Shown: positions 25,820 through 34,188 of the stretch, in pieces
Numbering within the stretch: position 1 is the stretch's first letter
Layout: each line of letters starts with the position of its first letter
NCBI GenBank assembly: GCA_014360805.1
Contig: JACIWU010000008.1
Coordinates: forward strand, 1 to 60,982
Length of the DNA stretch: 60,982 nt
Direction of reading: 5' to 3'
From: Chloroflexota bacterium
Lineage (GTDB): Bacteria; Chloroflexota; Anaerolineae; DTLA01
Program-made: the position numbers and the translations under genes
The notes under the pieces: model-generated
The model's input: the letters and a program-made list of their open reading frames with translations, nothing else
What the model was told of the DNA's origin: nothing
The model's database searches: none

Positions 25820-25847
25820 TTGACAGCCCCCATGGCTGGGCTATAAT
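25820..25847 (+). promoter_or_regulatory. Promoter of the YbjN-like gene
   Basis: Perfect TTGACA (25820-25825) and TATAAT (25842-25847) with a 16-bp spacer; AAAGGAGAG precedes the start codon. One of the strongest-looking promoters in the window. Confidence 0.85.
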
Positions 25848-25884
25848 GCGCGCAGGCTACAGAGTAGCCAGAAAGGAGAGCGGT

Positions 25885-26343
25885 ATGAGCGCAACCGTAT
25901 TTGACACCATGGTTCAGTTCTTCAAGGACGACGACTGGCGGTTCCGCCAACTGGAGGACAGGCCCATCCTTCAGATGGGGTTCTCGGGCCGCAACGGGAG
26001 TTGGCTGTGCTACGGCCAGGCCAAGAACGAGCAGCAGCGTTTCATCTTCTACTCGGTGCTGGAGGCCAAGTCGCCGGTGGAAAAGCGGCCGGCGGTCGCC
26101 GAGTTTCTCACACGGGCCAACTACGGCCTGGTGCTGGGCAACTTTGAGATGGACTACTCGGACGGCGAAATCCGCTACAAGACAAGCATTGACGTGGAGG
26201 GCGGGGTGCTGACGCCAGAGATGGTGAAGACGCTCGTGTACACGAACGTCCTCATGATGGACAAGTACCTGCCGGGCATCATGAGCGTCATCTACGGCAA
26301 CGTCTCGCCCGAACAAGCCATCGCAGCCGTGGAGGGCCGGTAG
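25885..26343 (+). CDS. YbjN-domain protein
   Basis: 152 residues, soluble, no signal. The pattern FFKDDDWRF, LCYGQAKNEQQRFIFYS, AEFLTRANYGLVLGNFEMDYSDGEIRYK matches the YbjN/type III-chaperone-like fold, found in sensory-transduction or chaperone roles. Start ATG 25885 follows AAAGGAGAGCGGT. It is a single-gene unit with a near-consensus promoter, suggesting steady expression. Confidence 0.8.
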   Translation: MSATVFDTMVQFFKDDDWRFRQLEDRPILQMGFSGRNGSWLCYGQAKNEQQRFIFYSVLEAKSPVEKRPAVAEFLTRANYGLVLGNFEMDYSDGEIRYKTSIDVEGGVLTPEMVKTLVYTNVLMMDKYLPGIMSVIYGNVSPEQAIAAVEGR

Positions 26344-26483
26344 TCCCGAGGGTGGTACGGCCATTGAGCCCACGCCTGGCGCAAGTGTACGTCGGTGGTC
26401 GTAGGCGCGCGGTGTGGAGATACTGCCTGCCGCGCGCCAAGTCTCCGTAGCATTTCGGCACGCTCGCTCAAGGAGGCAGCGCG

Positions 26484-27149
26484 ATGAAGCCTGCGGTTTT
26501 CCTCGCATTCCCGTTGGCCGTTACCGTGATCCTCGTCATCTGGGCCGAATTCGCCAACAGGCGGGGCCTGGTGTACGTGTTCAAGCCTCTGTCCACAATC
26601 CTCGTCATCGCCGCGGGCGCGCTGGCGTTCCTGGAGCCGGCCCAGAACGCGACCTACACCGTGGGCGTGCTCATGGGGCTGGTTCTCTCGCTGGGCGGCG
26701 ACGTGGCGCTCATGTTCCACGAGAGCCGCAGGGCTTTCGTCGTGGGGTTGGGGCTGTTCCTGCTGGCCCACGTGGCGTACACGGCGGTGTTCGCGTCGTT
26801 GGGGCGCTCGTCGGGCTGGGACGTCCTCTCGGCGGCGGTGCTGTTGGCGGCGGGCGTGGGGTTCTACGCGCTCATCCGCCCCAACCTGGGGACGATGCGG
26901 GTGCCGGTCATCGCGTACATGGTGGTCATCTCGGTGATGGTGAACCGCGCCGTTTCCACGCTGGCCAGCCCGCTGTTCGGCGCGGGGCAGGCGGCGATGG
27001 TGGCGGCCGGGGCGGTGCTGTTCTACGTGTCGGATGTCATCCTGGCCGCGGCGCGATTCTGGCGGCCGTGGCGGTATCACCGCATCAGCCTGGCGTTCTA
27101 CTACGCGGGACAATTCCTCATCGCGCTGGCGGCAAGTTACTTCGGGTGA
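26484..27149 (+). CDS. YhhN/TMEM86 family membrane protein (lysoplasmalogenase-like)
   Basis: 221 residues with about eight transmembrane helices. The signatures FKPLSTILVI, LSLGGDVALMF and VLFYVSDVILAAARF with conserved Lys/Asp inside helices fit the YhhN family, whose mammalian members hydrolyse the vinyl-ether bond of lysoplasmalogens. ATG follows GGAGGCAGCGCG. Substrate in bacteria is uncertain. Confidence 0.88.
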   Translation: MKPAVFLAFPLAVTVILVIWAEFANRRGLVYVFKPLSTILVIAAGALAFLEPAQNATYTVGVLMGLVLSLGGDVALMFHESRRAFVVGLGLFLLAHVAYTAVFASLGRSSGWDVLSAAVLLAAGVGFYALIRPNLGTMRVPVIAYMVVISVMVNRAVSTLASPLFGAGQAAMVAAGAVLFYVSDVILAAARFWRPWRYHRISLAFYYAGQFLIALAASYFG

Positions 27150-27215
27150 GGGGGTGGGCTGGGGCGACTTCCTCGCCCTCGCGACTGGGCAAGATTCCGG
27201 GGAGCGGTCAAGGCG

Positions 27216-27244
27216 TTGACCTGGGGCCGAATGTGCTTTATAAT
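27216..27244 (+). promoter_or_regulatory. Promoter of the first toxin-antitoxin pair
   Basis: TTGACC (27216-27221), 17-bp spacer, TATAAT (27239-27244), about 50 bp upstream of the antitoxin start. Confidence 0.75.
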
Positions 27245-27294
27245 GTGGATGGGTTCAGACGGCAGTCCACGCAACAAGGGTTGGAGCAGAAGCG

Positions 27295-27519
27295 ATGGCA
27301 GAGACCAAAATCTCGGATTTGAGTGTAGACGAGTTCAAGAAACTCATCCGCGACACGGTGGCCGAAGCGCTCATGGAGATGCTTGGCGACCCCGACGAGG
27401 GCTTGGAACTCCGCGAGGATATGAAGGTGGCATTGCAGCGATCTCTCGCTGACGTAGAAGCCGGGGGGAAGACCATTCCTGCACAGGAGACGGCGGCGAG
27501 TCTGGGCGTGAGTTGGTGA
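27295..27519 (+). CDS. Antitoxin of a RelE/ParE-type pair
   Basis: 74 residues, acidic and helical (SVDEFKKLIRDTVAEAL, EMLGDPDEGLELREDM) with a disordered C-terminus, the usual form of a type II antitoxin that wraps its toxin. No clear DNA-binding domain is seen. Start follows GGAGCAGAAGCG; its stop is one base before the toxin start. Confidence 0.75.
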   Translation: MAETKISDLSVDEFKKLIRDTVAEALMEMLGDPDEGLELREDMKVALQRSLADVEAGGKTIPAQETAASLGVSW

Positions 27520-27520
27520 G

Positions 27521-27784
27521 ATGTACGAGGTACATTTCACGCCTGACGCCGAGGCCGACCTAGCCCGGCTGGACGCGGCCAACGTGCGACGGGTGTTCGC
27601 TAGGCTTCGCTGGCTAGCCGAGAACTTTGATCACGTGCGCCCCGAATCCCTAACGGGAGAATGGAAGGGGGTCTTCAAACTGCGCGTGGGCGATCTCCGG
27701 GTTCTCTACACGGTCCAGAGGGCAAGCCACAGGATCATCGTGCATTTCGTCCGGCATCGCCGAGAGGTCTACAAGATCACGTAG
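27521..27784 (+). CDS. RelE/ParE-superfamily toxin
   Basis: 87 residues: YEVHFTPDAEADLARLD, KGVFKLRVGDLRVLYTV and IIVHFVRHRREVY give the ParE/RelE fold with the conserved RVGDLRVLY strand and terminal His/Arg. RelE members cut mRNA in the ribosome; ParE members poison gyrase; sequence alone does not decide here. Translationally linked to the antitoxin. Confidence 0.85.
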   Translation: MYEVHFTPDAEADLARLDAANVRRVFARLRWLAENFDHVRPESLTGEWKGVFKLRVGDLRVLYTVQRASHRIIVHFVRHRREVYKIT

Positions 27785-27955
27785 CCCGAACCCTACCGTT
27801 TGGAGGTCTGGACTACCTGCCAAATCGGGCGTAGCATCCGGCCTATATCGGTGCTCAAGGAAACGGCTTGGGGCAGGCGGAGAACGGCGAAAAGGTGAGA
27901 CCTGGAACCGTGTCAAGTCAAATGGTAATGTCACCGGGGGATGGGGAGCAAGACC

Positions 27956-28174
27956 ATGGACTCAACAGCCAAATCGCTAGAGGATATGATACGGGAACTT
28001 CCACCCGATATGCGCGCCGAGGTTCTTGACTTCGTAGAGTTCCTGATCGCCAAGAGGAGCCGACAGGCCAGAGAGACCCTGCGCCAAGACTGGGCGGGCG
28101 CCTTGCGCGCGTACCGCGAACAGTACACATCACTTGAGTTGCAGCGACAGGCACTGTCTTGGCGAGGTGACTGA
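27956..28174 (+). CDS. DUF2281-like antitoxin
   Basis: 72 residues: SLEDMIRELPPDMRAEVLDFVEFLIAKR is the helical DUF2281/VapB-like pattern (key words ELPPDMRAEVLDFVEFL), with a Trp-rich tail. I prefer ATG 27956, which has GGGGAG at good spacing, over 27941. Its TGA overlaps the toxin ATG by one base (TGATG). Confidence 0.75.
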   Translation: MDSTAKSLEDMIRELPPDMRAEVLDFVEFLIAKRSRQARETLRQDWAGALRAYREQYTSLELQRQALSWRGD

Positions 28175-28587
28175 TGTATCTGGTAGACACCAATGTTTGG
28201 CTTGAGCGTCTGCTTGACCAGGAACGTTCGGAAGAAGTTGGGAACTTTCTGGCGCAGACGCCTGCTGCGGAACTCGCCATGTCCGACTTTACCCTGCACT
28301 CTATCGGGATCGTTTTGACGAGGCTTGGGCAGCCAGATGCACTGCTTCGGTTCGTGGACGACGTGTTCGTGGATGGCGGGGTAACGCTCGTGTCGGTTCG
28401 GCCCGACTCGTTGCACCATGTTGTGGATGCCATGCGCCGCTTCAGCCTTGATTTTGACGACGCCTATCAGTACGCGGCGGCAGAGCAGGCCGGCGCCACG
28501 GTGATCAGCCTTGACGCGGACTTTGACCGCACGGATAGCAAACGGCGAACCCCAGGGGAGGCCGTAGGAGGAAGCGGCAATTCGTAG
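28174..28587 (+). CDS. PIN-domain (VapC-like) ribonuclease toxin
   Basis: 137 residues. It opens YLVDTNVWLERLL with the first catalytic Asp (D5), has an acidic residue in the middle helix region and a third in LDFDDAYQYAAA, and ends VISLDADFDRTD, the PIN signature. PIN toxins cleave RNA, often initiator tRNA or 23S rRNA, in a Mg-dependent way. Coupled to the DUF2281-like antitoxin. Together with the RelE/ParE pair this makes two adjacent TA loci. Confidence 0.85.
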   Translation: MYLVDTNVWLERLLDQERSEEVGNFLAQTPAAELAMSDFTLHSIGIVLTRLGQPDALLRFVDDVFVDGGVTLVSVRPDSLHHVVDAMRRFSLDFDDAYQYAAAEQAGATVISLDADFDRTDSKRRTPGEAVGGSGNS

Positions 28588-28706
28588 GGTGCGTGCGCCG
28601 CGAATACGAGCGGCATCCTGCCGCTGTCGGAGCGGCGGGTGGTGGAGTGAGCCTTCCGCGCGGCTAGGCAGTGTGCCGAGGTCGCCCCGCGTGGGGGCGT
28701 AGAGGC

Positions 28707-30068
28707 TTATGCGTCCTCGTGGTTCTCCCCCTCTTCCGTGCCGGCACCTTCCCCCCTCATCCACGCCAGCCACTCCGCAATCTTCTTCTCGTACCCCAGC
28801 GTGCCCGGCTCGTAGTAGCGGCGGCCCTTGAGGGCATCGGGCAGATACTGCTGCTCCACCCAGTGGCGGTCAAAGGCGTGCGGGTACTTGTATCCCTCGC
28901 CGTGGCCCAGCGCCTCGGCGTCGCGGCTAGCGTCCTTCAGGTGATCGGGCACTTCCACCTTGCCCTCGCGCTCCACGTCGGCCAGGGCCTTCCAGTACGC
29001 GCCCGTGGAGTTGCTCTTGGGCGCGGTGGCCAGGTAGATGGCGGCCTCGGCCAGGGCGTACTGCGCCTCGGGCAGGCCTACCCACTCCAGCGCCTGGGCT
29101 GCTGCCGTCGCCACCACCAGCGCCTGCGGGTCCGCCAGCCCCACATCCTCGGACGCGAAGATAATCATCCGCCGCACGATGAAGCGCGGATCTTCCCCCG
29201 CGTAGATCATCTTCGCCATCCAGTACAGCGCCGCGTCGGGGTCCGACCCGCGCAGGCTCTTGATGAACGCGGAGATGGTGTCATAGTGGGCGTCGCCGTC
29301 TCTGTCGTACAGGATGGCGCGGCGCTGGATGGAGTCCTCGGCGACCTGGAGTGTAACGTGTACCCAGCCCTGCTTGTCCGCCGGCGTCGTGGTAACGGCG
29401 AGTTCCAGCGCGTTCAGCGCCCGCCGCGCGTCGCCGCCCGCAATGCGCGCAATGTGCTGGAGCGCCTCGTCGTCCACGCGCACCTTCCAGTTGCCGTAGC
29501 CGCGCTCCTTGTCGGCCAGGGCGCGCCGAAGTAGCGCCAGCAGGTCGTCCTCGGTCAGCGGACGCAACTGGAACACCTGCGAGCGCGACACGAGAGCGGG
29601 GATGACCTCAAAGTACGGGTTCTCGGTCGTGGAGCCGATGAGGATGATGGTGCCATCTTCCACGTGCGGCAGCAGGGCGTCCTGCTGGGCCTTGTTGAAG
29701 CGGTGGATTTCGTCCACCAGGACGATGGTGCGCTGGCCGTAGAGGTTGCGGCGCTCCTTGGCGTCGTCAATCAGGCGGCGGATGTCGGCCACGCCGGCCA
29801 TGACGGCGCTGATGGCCGCGAAGTGGGATTTGGTGGTATTGGCGATGATCATGGCGAGCGTGGTCTTGCCGGTGCCGGGCGGCCCCCAGAAGATGACCGA
29901 GGTCAGTTGGTCGGCCTGGATGGCGCGGCGGAGCAGCCGCCCCTCGCCGACGATGTGCTCCTGACCCACGAACTCGTCCAGCGTCCGCGGGCGCATCCGC
30001 GCAGCCAGGGGAGCCTCTTTGCGGATTTGTTCTGCCCGAGCGTGGGCGAACAGGTCGTCCTTCGCCAT
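28707..30068 (-). CDS. rarA: Replication-associated recombination ATPase RarA (MgsA)
   Basis: 453 residues. AAA+ motifs: Walker A GPPGTGKTT, Walker B ILVDEIHRF, sensor GSTTENPYFEV, and the C-terminal tetramerisation region with MAKMIYAGEDPRFIVRRM. RarA acts at stalled replication forks. Start ATG 30068 follows AAGGGAT; a 6-codon extension is possible. Transcribed on the minus strand; a repeat-C palindrome lies upstream. Confidence 0.95.
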   Translation of the reverse strand: MAKDDLFAHARAEQIRKEAPLAARMRPRTLDEFVGQEHIVGEGRLLRRAIQADQLTSVIFWGPPGTGKTTLAMIIANTTKSHFAAISAVMAGVADIRRLIDDAKERRNLYGQRTIVLVDEIHRFNKAQQDALLPHVEDGTIILIGSTTENPYFEVIPALVSRSQVFQLRPLTEDDLLALLRRALADKERGYGNWKVRVDDEALQHIARIAGGDARRALNALELAVTTTPADKQGWVHVTLQVAEDSIQRRAILYDRDGDAHYDTISAFIKSLRGSDPDAALYWMAKMIYAGEDPRFIVRRMIIFASEDVGLADPQALVVATAAAQALEWVGLPEAQYALAEAAIYLATAPKSNSTGAYWKALADVEREGKVEVPDHLKDASRDAEALGHGEGYKYPHAFDRHWVEQQYLPDALKGRRYYEPGTLGYEKKIAEWLAWMRGEGAGTEEGENHEDA

Positions 30069-30142
30069 GCGCTTATCCCTTCCCACGAACTCGGTTTCAT
30101 CTTACGCTCCGCGGGGCGAAACGTCAAACGGCGACGGGCGCG

Positions 30143-30179
30143 ACAGGTGCGATGCACCTCCGAGGTGCGTCGCACCTGT
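30143..30179. repeat. Dispersed palindrome C, copy 1
   Basis: 17-bp arms (ACAGGTGCGATGCACCT and its partner, one mismatch) around CCG. Core TGCGACGCACCT is shared with 33404-33433, 41685-41716, 56592-56622 and 60920-60954. Confidence 0.85.
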
Positions 30180-30330
30180 ATTGTCAGAACCCCTGGAGCA
30201 ATCTCCGCGCGGGCGCGAGACTGCTTCGCTTCGCTCGCCATGGCGCACTTGCCCCGTTCGCGGGCGAGAGGGGACAGCTGCCGGACGGTAGTGGGAAGGC
30301 GCGCCTTGTGCCTTTGCGTATGCGCGGCGC

Positions 30331-31266
30331 CTATCGGATCAGCCAGGCCCAGCGCTGCATACGGTCGTCCAGGCGGTGCAGGCCAGCGTCAGTTACCATC
30401 TGCACGGCGGCCCGATACTCGTCGGGGGTGATGCGGCGGTTGAGCGGCGGGAGCGAGTCGGCCTTGTAGCACGGGCGATACTGATCCATGACGTTGATGT
30501 ACGTGTCGCGCGAGACCGACTCGGCCAGGAAGCGGGCGATCTCCGCCGTGCCCGCGAGGCCCTCGGGCAGCACCAGATGGCGCACCAGAAGCCCCCGCGT
30601 GGCGATGCCCCGCTCGTCCATGACCAGGTCTCCTACCTGGCGGTGCATCTCCTTCACGGCGGCCTGGTTCACAGCGGGGTAGTTGGGCACTTTGGAGTAG
30701 CGCTCGGCGATGGCCGCGTCGGCGTATTTCATGTCAGGCATGTAGATGTCCACCACCCCGTCCAGGAGGGCCAGGGTCTCCAGGGCGTCGTAGCCGCCCG
30801 TGTTGTACACAAGCGGCAGCCGCAGGCCATGCTCGGCAGCGACGAGCAGCGTCGCCAGAATCTGCGGCACCACGTGCGTCGGCGAAACCAGGTTGACGTT
30901 GTGGCAGCCCATGTCCTGGAGGCGCAGGAAGACCGCGGCGAGTTGGTCGGTGCGGACGGGACGCCCCTCGCCCAACTGGCTGATCTCGTAGTTCTGGCAG
31001 AACTGGCAGCGGAGGTTGCAGTGGGTGAAGAAGACGGTGCCCGAGCCGCCCACGCCCACGAGGGGCGCTTCTTCGCCGAAGTGCGGCCCGTAACTGGAGA
31101 TGACCGCCTGCTCCGCCGTGCGGCAGATGCCCAGTTCGCCCGCGCGGCGATTGACCCCGCAGCGCCTGGGGCAGATGTCGCACCGTTCCAGGCGGCGGTA
31201 CGCTTGGGCCACGCGCTCCTTGAGTTCGCCCGAACGCACGAGTGCGAGATACGCGGGTTCAGCCAT
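30331..31266 (-). CDS. Radical SAM protein, PflA/AmrS-like
   Basis: 311 residues. The radical SAM cluster motif is CNLRCQFC (C83, C87, C90), preceded by a second Cys set CDICPRRC...GIC (C29, C32, C36, C48) typical of the PflA-like branch related to the AmmeMemoRadiSam group. It would use SAM and a 4Fe-4S cluster to generate a 5'-deoxyadenosyl radical that activates a glycyl-radical enzyme or modifies a substrate. Starts one base after the stop of the nuclease gene, so it is coupled to it. Target unknown. Confidence 0.88.
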   Translation of the reverse strand: MAEPAYLALVRSGELKERVAQAYRRLERCDICPRRCGVNRRAGELGICRTAEQAVISSYGPHFGEEAPLVGVGGSGTVFFTHCNLRCQFCQNYEISQLGEGRPVRTDQLAAVFLRLQDMGCHNVNLVSPTHVVPQILATLLVAAEHGLRLPLVYNTGGYDALETLALLDGVVDIYMPDMKYADAAIAERYSKVPNYPAVNQAAVKEMHRQVGDLVMDERGIATRGLLVRHLVLPEGLAGTAEIARFLAESVSRDTYINVMDQYRPCYKADSLPPLNRRITPDEYRAAVQMVTDAGLHRLDDRMQRWAWLIR

Positions 31267-31267
31267 G

Positions 31268-31819
31268 CTACCAGTTCACAGGCACTCGCCTGTCGCCCAT
31301 GTAACGATCGTGCACGAGCACATACCCATGCTCCTTGCCGAACCGGTACAGGTCGTAGGTAACCTGAACGTCTTGCTTGCAGTAGGCGGTGAGTTGCTCC
31401 AGATTGCCCTCGCGGAACCACCGAACGGCGTCCAGCCCGTTGCCCAACTTGCCGATCCCCAGGGTTGCGGCGGCCAGGTCGTCCAACCTGGGACGGTAGC
31501 CCAGCGCCTGCGACAGGGGAATCATCAAATCCAGCGTCGTCTTATCCTCGCGCACGGGCAAGAGGGTGTAGCCGCGCAGCACCTCGTAGTCAAACCGCAG
31601 GATGTTGAAGCCGATGACCAGGTCCGCGGCGTTGAGGGCGGCGATGAGGGCCTCCACGTCCTGCTCGTAGTACGTGGTGAACTCACCGCGCTCCACGCAG
31701 TAGGTAACGGCGACGGACATCCGCATGTCGCGGATGTAATCCCAACCACCCACTTCGTGCGACAGGTATTTGGTTTCCAGGTCAAAGACAAGGGTCTTGG
31801 AAGCCTGTCCGCGCTTCAT
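31268..31819 (-). CDS. DEDD-type 3'-5' exonuclease / RNase H-like protein
   Basis: 183 residues: LVFDLETK (first Asp/Glu), VIGFNILRFDYEVL (second Asp), LDDLAAATLG and AYCKQDVQVTYDLY (final acidic pair) give the full DEDD set. Related to YprB-like RNase H-fold nucleases. The substrate, DNA or RNA, is not clear. Four genes 33259 to 30331 run in the same direction with tiny gaps, so this is part of one operon with the HEAT protein. Confidence 0.82.
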   Translation of the reverse strand: MKRGQASKTLVFDLETKYLSHEVGGWDYIRDMRMSVAVTYCVERGEFTTYYEQDVEALIAALNAADLVIGFNILRFDYEVLRGYTLLPVREDKTTLDLMIPLSQALGYRPRLDDLAAATLGIGKLGNGLDAVRWFREGNLEQLTAYCKQDVQVTYDLYRFGKEHGYVLVHDRYMGDRRVPVNW

Positions 31820-31822
31820 GGG

Positions 31823-32164
31823 CTACGCCTCGCTTCCTGCCGTCTCGTCCGATGCGTTGGTGAGGAGTTCGTAATCATCCAGGCTTGGGCAGAAGATTTC
31901 CACGGCGTACTCGGCGGGCAGGCCCATCGGCTCGCACAGTTCCATGAGGAGGGCGGTGGCGAGCGCCTTGAGGTCCTTGCGTGCGATGCGCTTGGCCGCC
32001 TGCTCCCAGATGAGGAACGTGCCGTACACGCCCTCCTGGACGAAGTGCAGGTCAATCTTGCCGACGCTGGACGGGTCGCCGTTCTCGTCCAGGCGGTCCA
32101 GGTCAAACAAAGCGTATTGCTCCGACGATGGGGTGCGCACCAGGCGGCGGAGTTTCAGGTTCAT
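31823..32164 (-). CDS. Conserved hypothetical small acidic protein
   Basis: 113 residues, soluble; FVQEGVYGTFLIWEQAAKRI and EPMGLPAEYAVEIFCPSLDDY stand out. No family recognised. ATG follows GGAGGCTGT. It sits between the HEAT protein and the nuclease and may work with them. Confidence 0.75.
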   Translation of the reverse strand: MNLKLRRLVRTPSSEQYALFDLDRLDENGDPSSVGKIDLHFVQEGVYGTFLIWEQAAKRIARKDLKALATALLMELCEPMGLPAEYAVEIFCPSLDDYELLTNASDETAGSEA

Positions 32165-32179
32165 ACAGCCTCCGTGCGA

Positions 32180-33259
32180 TCAGTTCCAGCGGTCGCGATC
32201 GGCATCGCGGCCCCACTCGTCCTCGTCGTCCTTATCGCCAAAGTTGTCATCGTCCATAAGGTCATCTTCATCCAATTCTTCGTCCCAGCCTGGCACCCCC
32301 ATCGGTCCAGCGTCCTGCCCAAGCAACCACGACAGGATGCCAGGGCCGAGCGGGTTCTCGCCGAAGTCGGCGACGTCCAGCGCATCCAGCGCCGCCTCAC
32401 GGATGGCTTCGTCGTCGCTTCGGGCCAGTTCCAGGAGCGCCTGGACGGCGCGCTCGCCGCCGATGTCGCCCAGGGCCTCAATGACGGCGGTGCGCACCTC
32501 GGCGTCGGGGTCGTGGGTCATCTCCAGGAGCGTGGGGACGGCGTCGGCAAGTTCCAGCGCGCCAGCGGAGCGTGCGGCCTCGTAGCGCATCTCGGGGCGC
32601 GGGCTCTTGAGTTCCTTCAGCACGTAGGGGGCCCACACGTCGTCCAGGGTCTGGCCCATGGCATAGACGGCGCTGACGTTCATGCGCTCGTCCTTGTCGC
32701 GGTAGGCGGCGCGAATCATGTCGCCGATGTCATCGCCGGTGAGGCAGGCGACGGACTCCAGGGCGCGGCGGCGCACCTCCACGTCCTGGTCGGGCGAGTT
32801 CCAGGCGGTGATGAGCGCCCGACGCACCAGGTCGGTCGTCTGGGGGGACAGTTCCTCCAGTTCGCCCTTCAGCGCGAACCTGCCCAGGTTCATGGCTGCC
32901 TCCGCGCGGATCGGGACGGAGGGGTCCGAATCCATCATGCGGATCAGGGTGGGCACGAAATCTTCCTCATCGTATTCCCACAGCCCCTCCAGGGCACCCA
33001 AGCGCACCTGTTCGTCGGGGTCCTCCAGGGCCAGGAGAAAGACCTCGGTGAAATCCAGCAACACATCGAATTCGGACATGTCCAGCAACTTGCTGATCAA
33101 CAGGCGGCGGCTTTGCAGGGGGATATGGGGCCACACTTCGCGGAGAGCGTCCACTTCCGACAGCCCGATGTTGCTCAGCAGCGAAACCTGCTTACTGGTC
33201 GGGAGTTTCGTTTCCCAGGTCTGCAACCTGTCCAGCAATTGGGCAAACTGTTTCCTCAT
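32180..33259 (-). CDS. HEAT-repeat protein with acidic tail
   Basis: 359 residues made almost entirely of paired helices of HEAT type (for example EQVRLGALEGLWEY, PIRAEAAMNLGRFA, VRRRALESVACL, VRTAVIEALGDIG, IREAALDALDVAD). The last 40 residues are strongly Asp/Glu-rich (DEELDEDDLMDDD). HEAT solenoids bind proteins or nucleic acid; a role as scaffold for the neighbouring nuclease is possible but inferred. ATG 33259 follows AAAGGAGAAGAAG. Confidence 0.88.
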   Translation of the reverse strand: MRKQFAQLLDRLQTWETKLPTSKQVSLLSNIGLSEVDALREVWPHIPLQSRRLLISKLLDMSEFDVLLDFTEVFLLALEDPDEQVRLGALEGLWEYDEEDFVPTLIRMMDSDPSVPIRAEAAMNLGRFALKGELEELSPQTTDLVRRALITAWNSPDQDVEVRRRALESVACLTGDDIGDMIRAAYRDKDERMNVSAVYAMGQTLDDVWAPYVLKELKSPRPEMRYEAARSAGALELADAVPTLLEMTHDPDAEVRTAVIEALGDIGGERAVQALLELARSDDEAIREAALDALDVADFGENPLGPGILSWLLGQDAGPMGVPGWDEELDEDDLMDDDNFGDKDDEDEWGRDADRDRWN

Positions 33260-33403
33260 CTTCTTCTCCTTTCGCGGGCCCGTTCTTTCGGAGTGCGTCG
33301 CATCCAGGGCATTGGCGCCGCGCCGTATATTGTACTCCATCGCGCCGAATCGCGCATCTTGGCGCTACAGCGGGTTCAGTTCTGTTTTGTGTTGGCGACC
33401 AGG

Positions 33404-33433
33404 GTGCGACGCACTTCCGGAAGTGCGTCGCAC
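33404..33433. repeat. Dispersed palindrome C, copy 2 (perfect)
   Basis: A perfect palindrome with 15-bp arms, left arm GTGCGACGCACTTCC. Its right part begins a 29-bp direct repeat (33423-33451) recurring at 33495-33523, so a second, half copy lies 72 bp away. The rest of 33260-33526 holds nothing else. Confidence 0.92.
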
Positions 33434-33494
33434 GTGTACCCATGCCGCGACGAACTACCGCGATGCATCGCGGCGCGTAGGGCGCCTTCTGAAC

Positions 33495-33523
33495 GTGCGT
33501 CGCACGTGTACCCATGCCGCGAC
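33495..33523. repeat. Half copy of palindrome C with flank
   Basis: GTGCGTCGCACGTGTACCC followed by ATGCCGCGAC, identical to 33423-33451. Confidence 0.85.
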
Positions 33524-33526
33524 CAC

Positions 33527-34180
33527 CTACAGCGGCGCATCGCGGAGCAGGTCATCCAGCACTGCCGCCAGGTTCGCCTCGTTGTCAAAGGTCAGGTAGA
33601 GATCCCCGCGAGCCCTCGCCTCCTCGGTCTTGTAGGCGATGCGCAGGGCCGGGCGGATGCGCCCTCCGAACGACATGCGCCCGGTCTGCAAGGCGCGAAT
33701 GTGGGCAGGCTGGAAGAAGGCGTACCACATGCCGCTCAAGTGCTTGGGCGTCTTGGCCAGGAGCAGGAACCGCGACAGGGGATTCCAGGCGATGACGATG
33801 TGCTCGCGGGTTTCCACCGTCTCAAACCAGGCGCGGGCGTCGGCCAGGTACTGGGTCATGCCGCTGACCTCAAAGAAGCCGGTGGCGCGGGCGGGCACTT
33901 TCTGCTCGGGGCGGAGCGGGGGGCCGACCACAGTCGGGCGCGCCTCTGCGGGCCGAAAGACCACGTAGCCGTTGCGCGCGCCCACGGCGATGGCTACCAC
34001 CAGCAGCGCCGCCACGACTGCAACGGCCACGCCCACGGCTGTGGCCCGCGCAATTCCCGCGATGAGCAGCGCGGGCCAGGCGACGGCGAAGCCGACCAGA
34101 TACCAGGTCAGCGGTATCCCCGCGATGCGGTGCCTGGTAAAGTTGTAGGAAATCCATCCCAGCAATCCCAGCAGGCGCAT
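33527..34180 (-). CDS. Membrane-anchored protein of unknown function
   Basis: 217 residues. Two N-terminal transmembrane helices (about 23-43 and 46-66) are followed by a soluble domain with FFEVSGMTQYLADARAWFE and HIVIAWNPLSRFLLL. Family not recognised. ATG 34180 follows GAGGTGGACC. Adjacent to the LOG-family gene, 8 bp gap. Confidence 0.72.
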   Translation of the reverse strand: MRLLGLLGWISYNFTRHRIAGIPLTWYLVGFAVAWPALLIAGIARATAVGVAVAVVAALLVVAIAVGARNGYVVFRPAEARPTVVGPPLRPEQKVPARATGFFEVSGMTQYLADARAWFETVETREHIVIAWNPLSRFLLLAKTPKHLSGMWYAFFQPAHIRALQTGRMSFGGRIRPALRIAYKTEEARARGDLYLTFDNEANLAAVLDDLLRDAPL

Positions 34181-34188
34181 GGTCCACC

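Noticed and set aside
33404-33433. Perfect palindrome considered as a transcription terminator
   Set aside because: No T-run on either side, and related copies occur in positions unrelated to gene ends.
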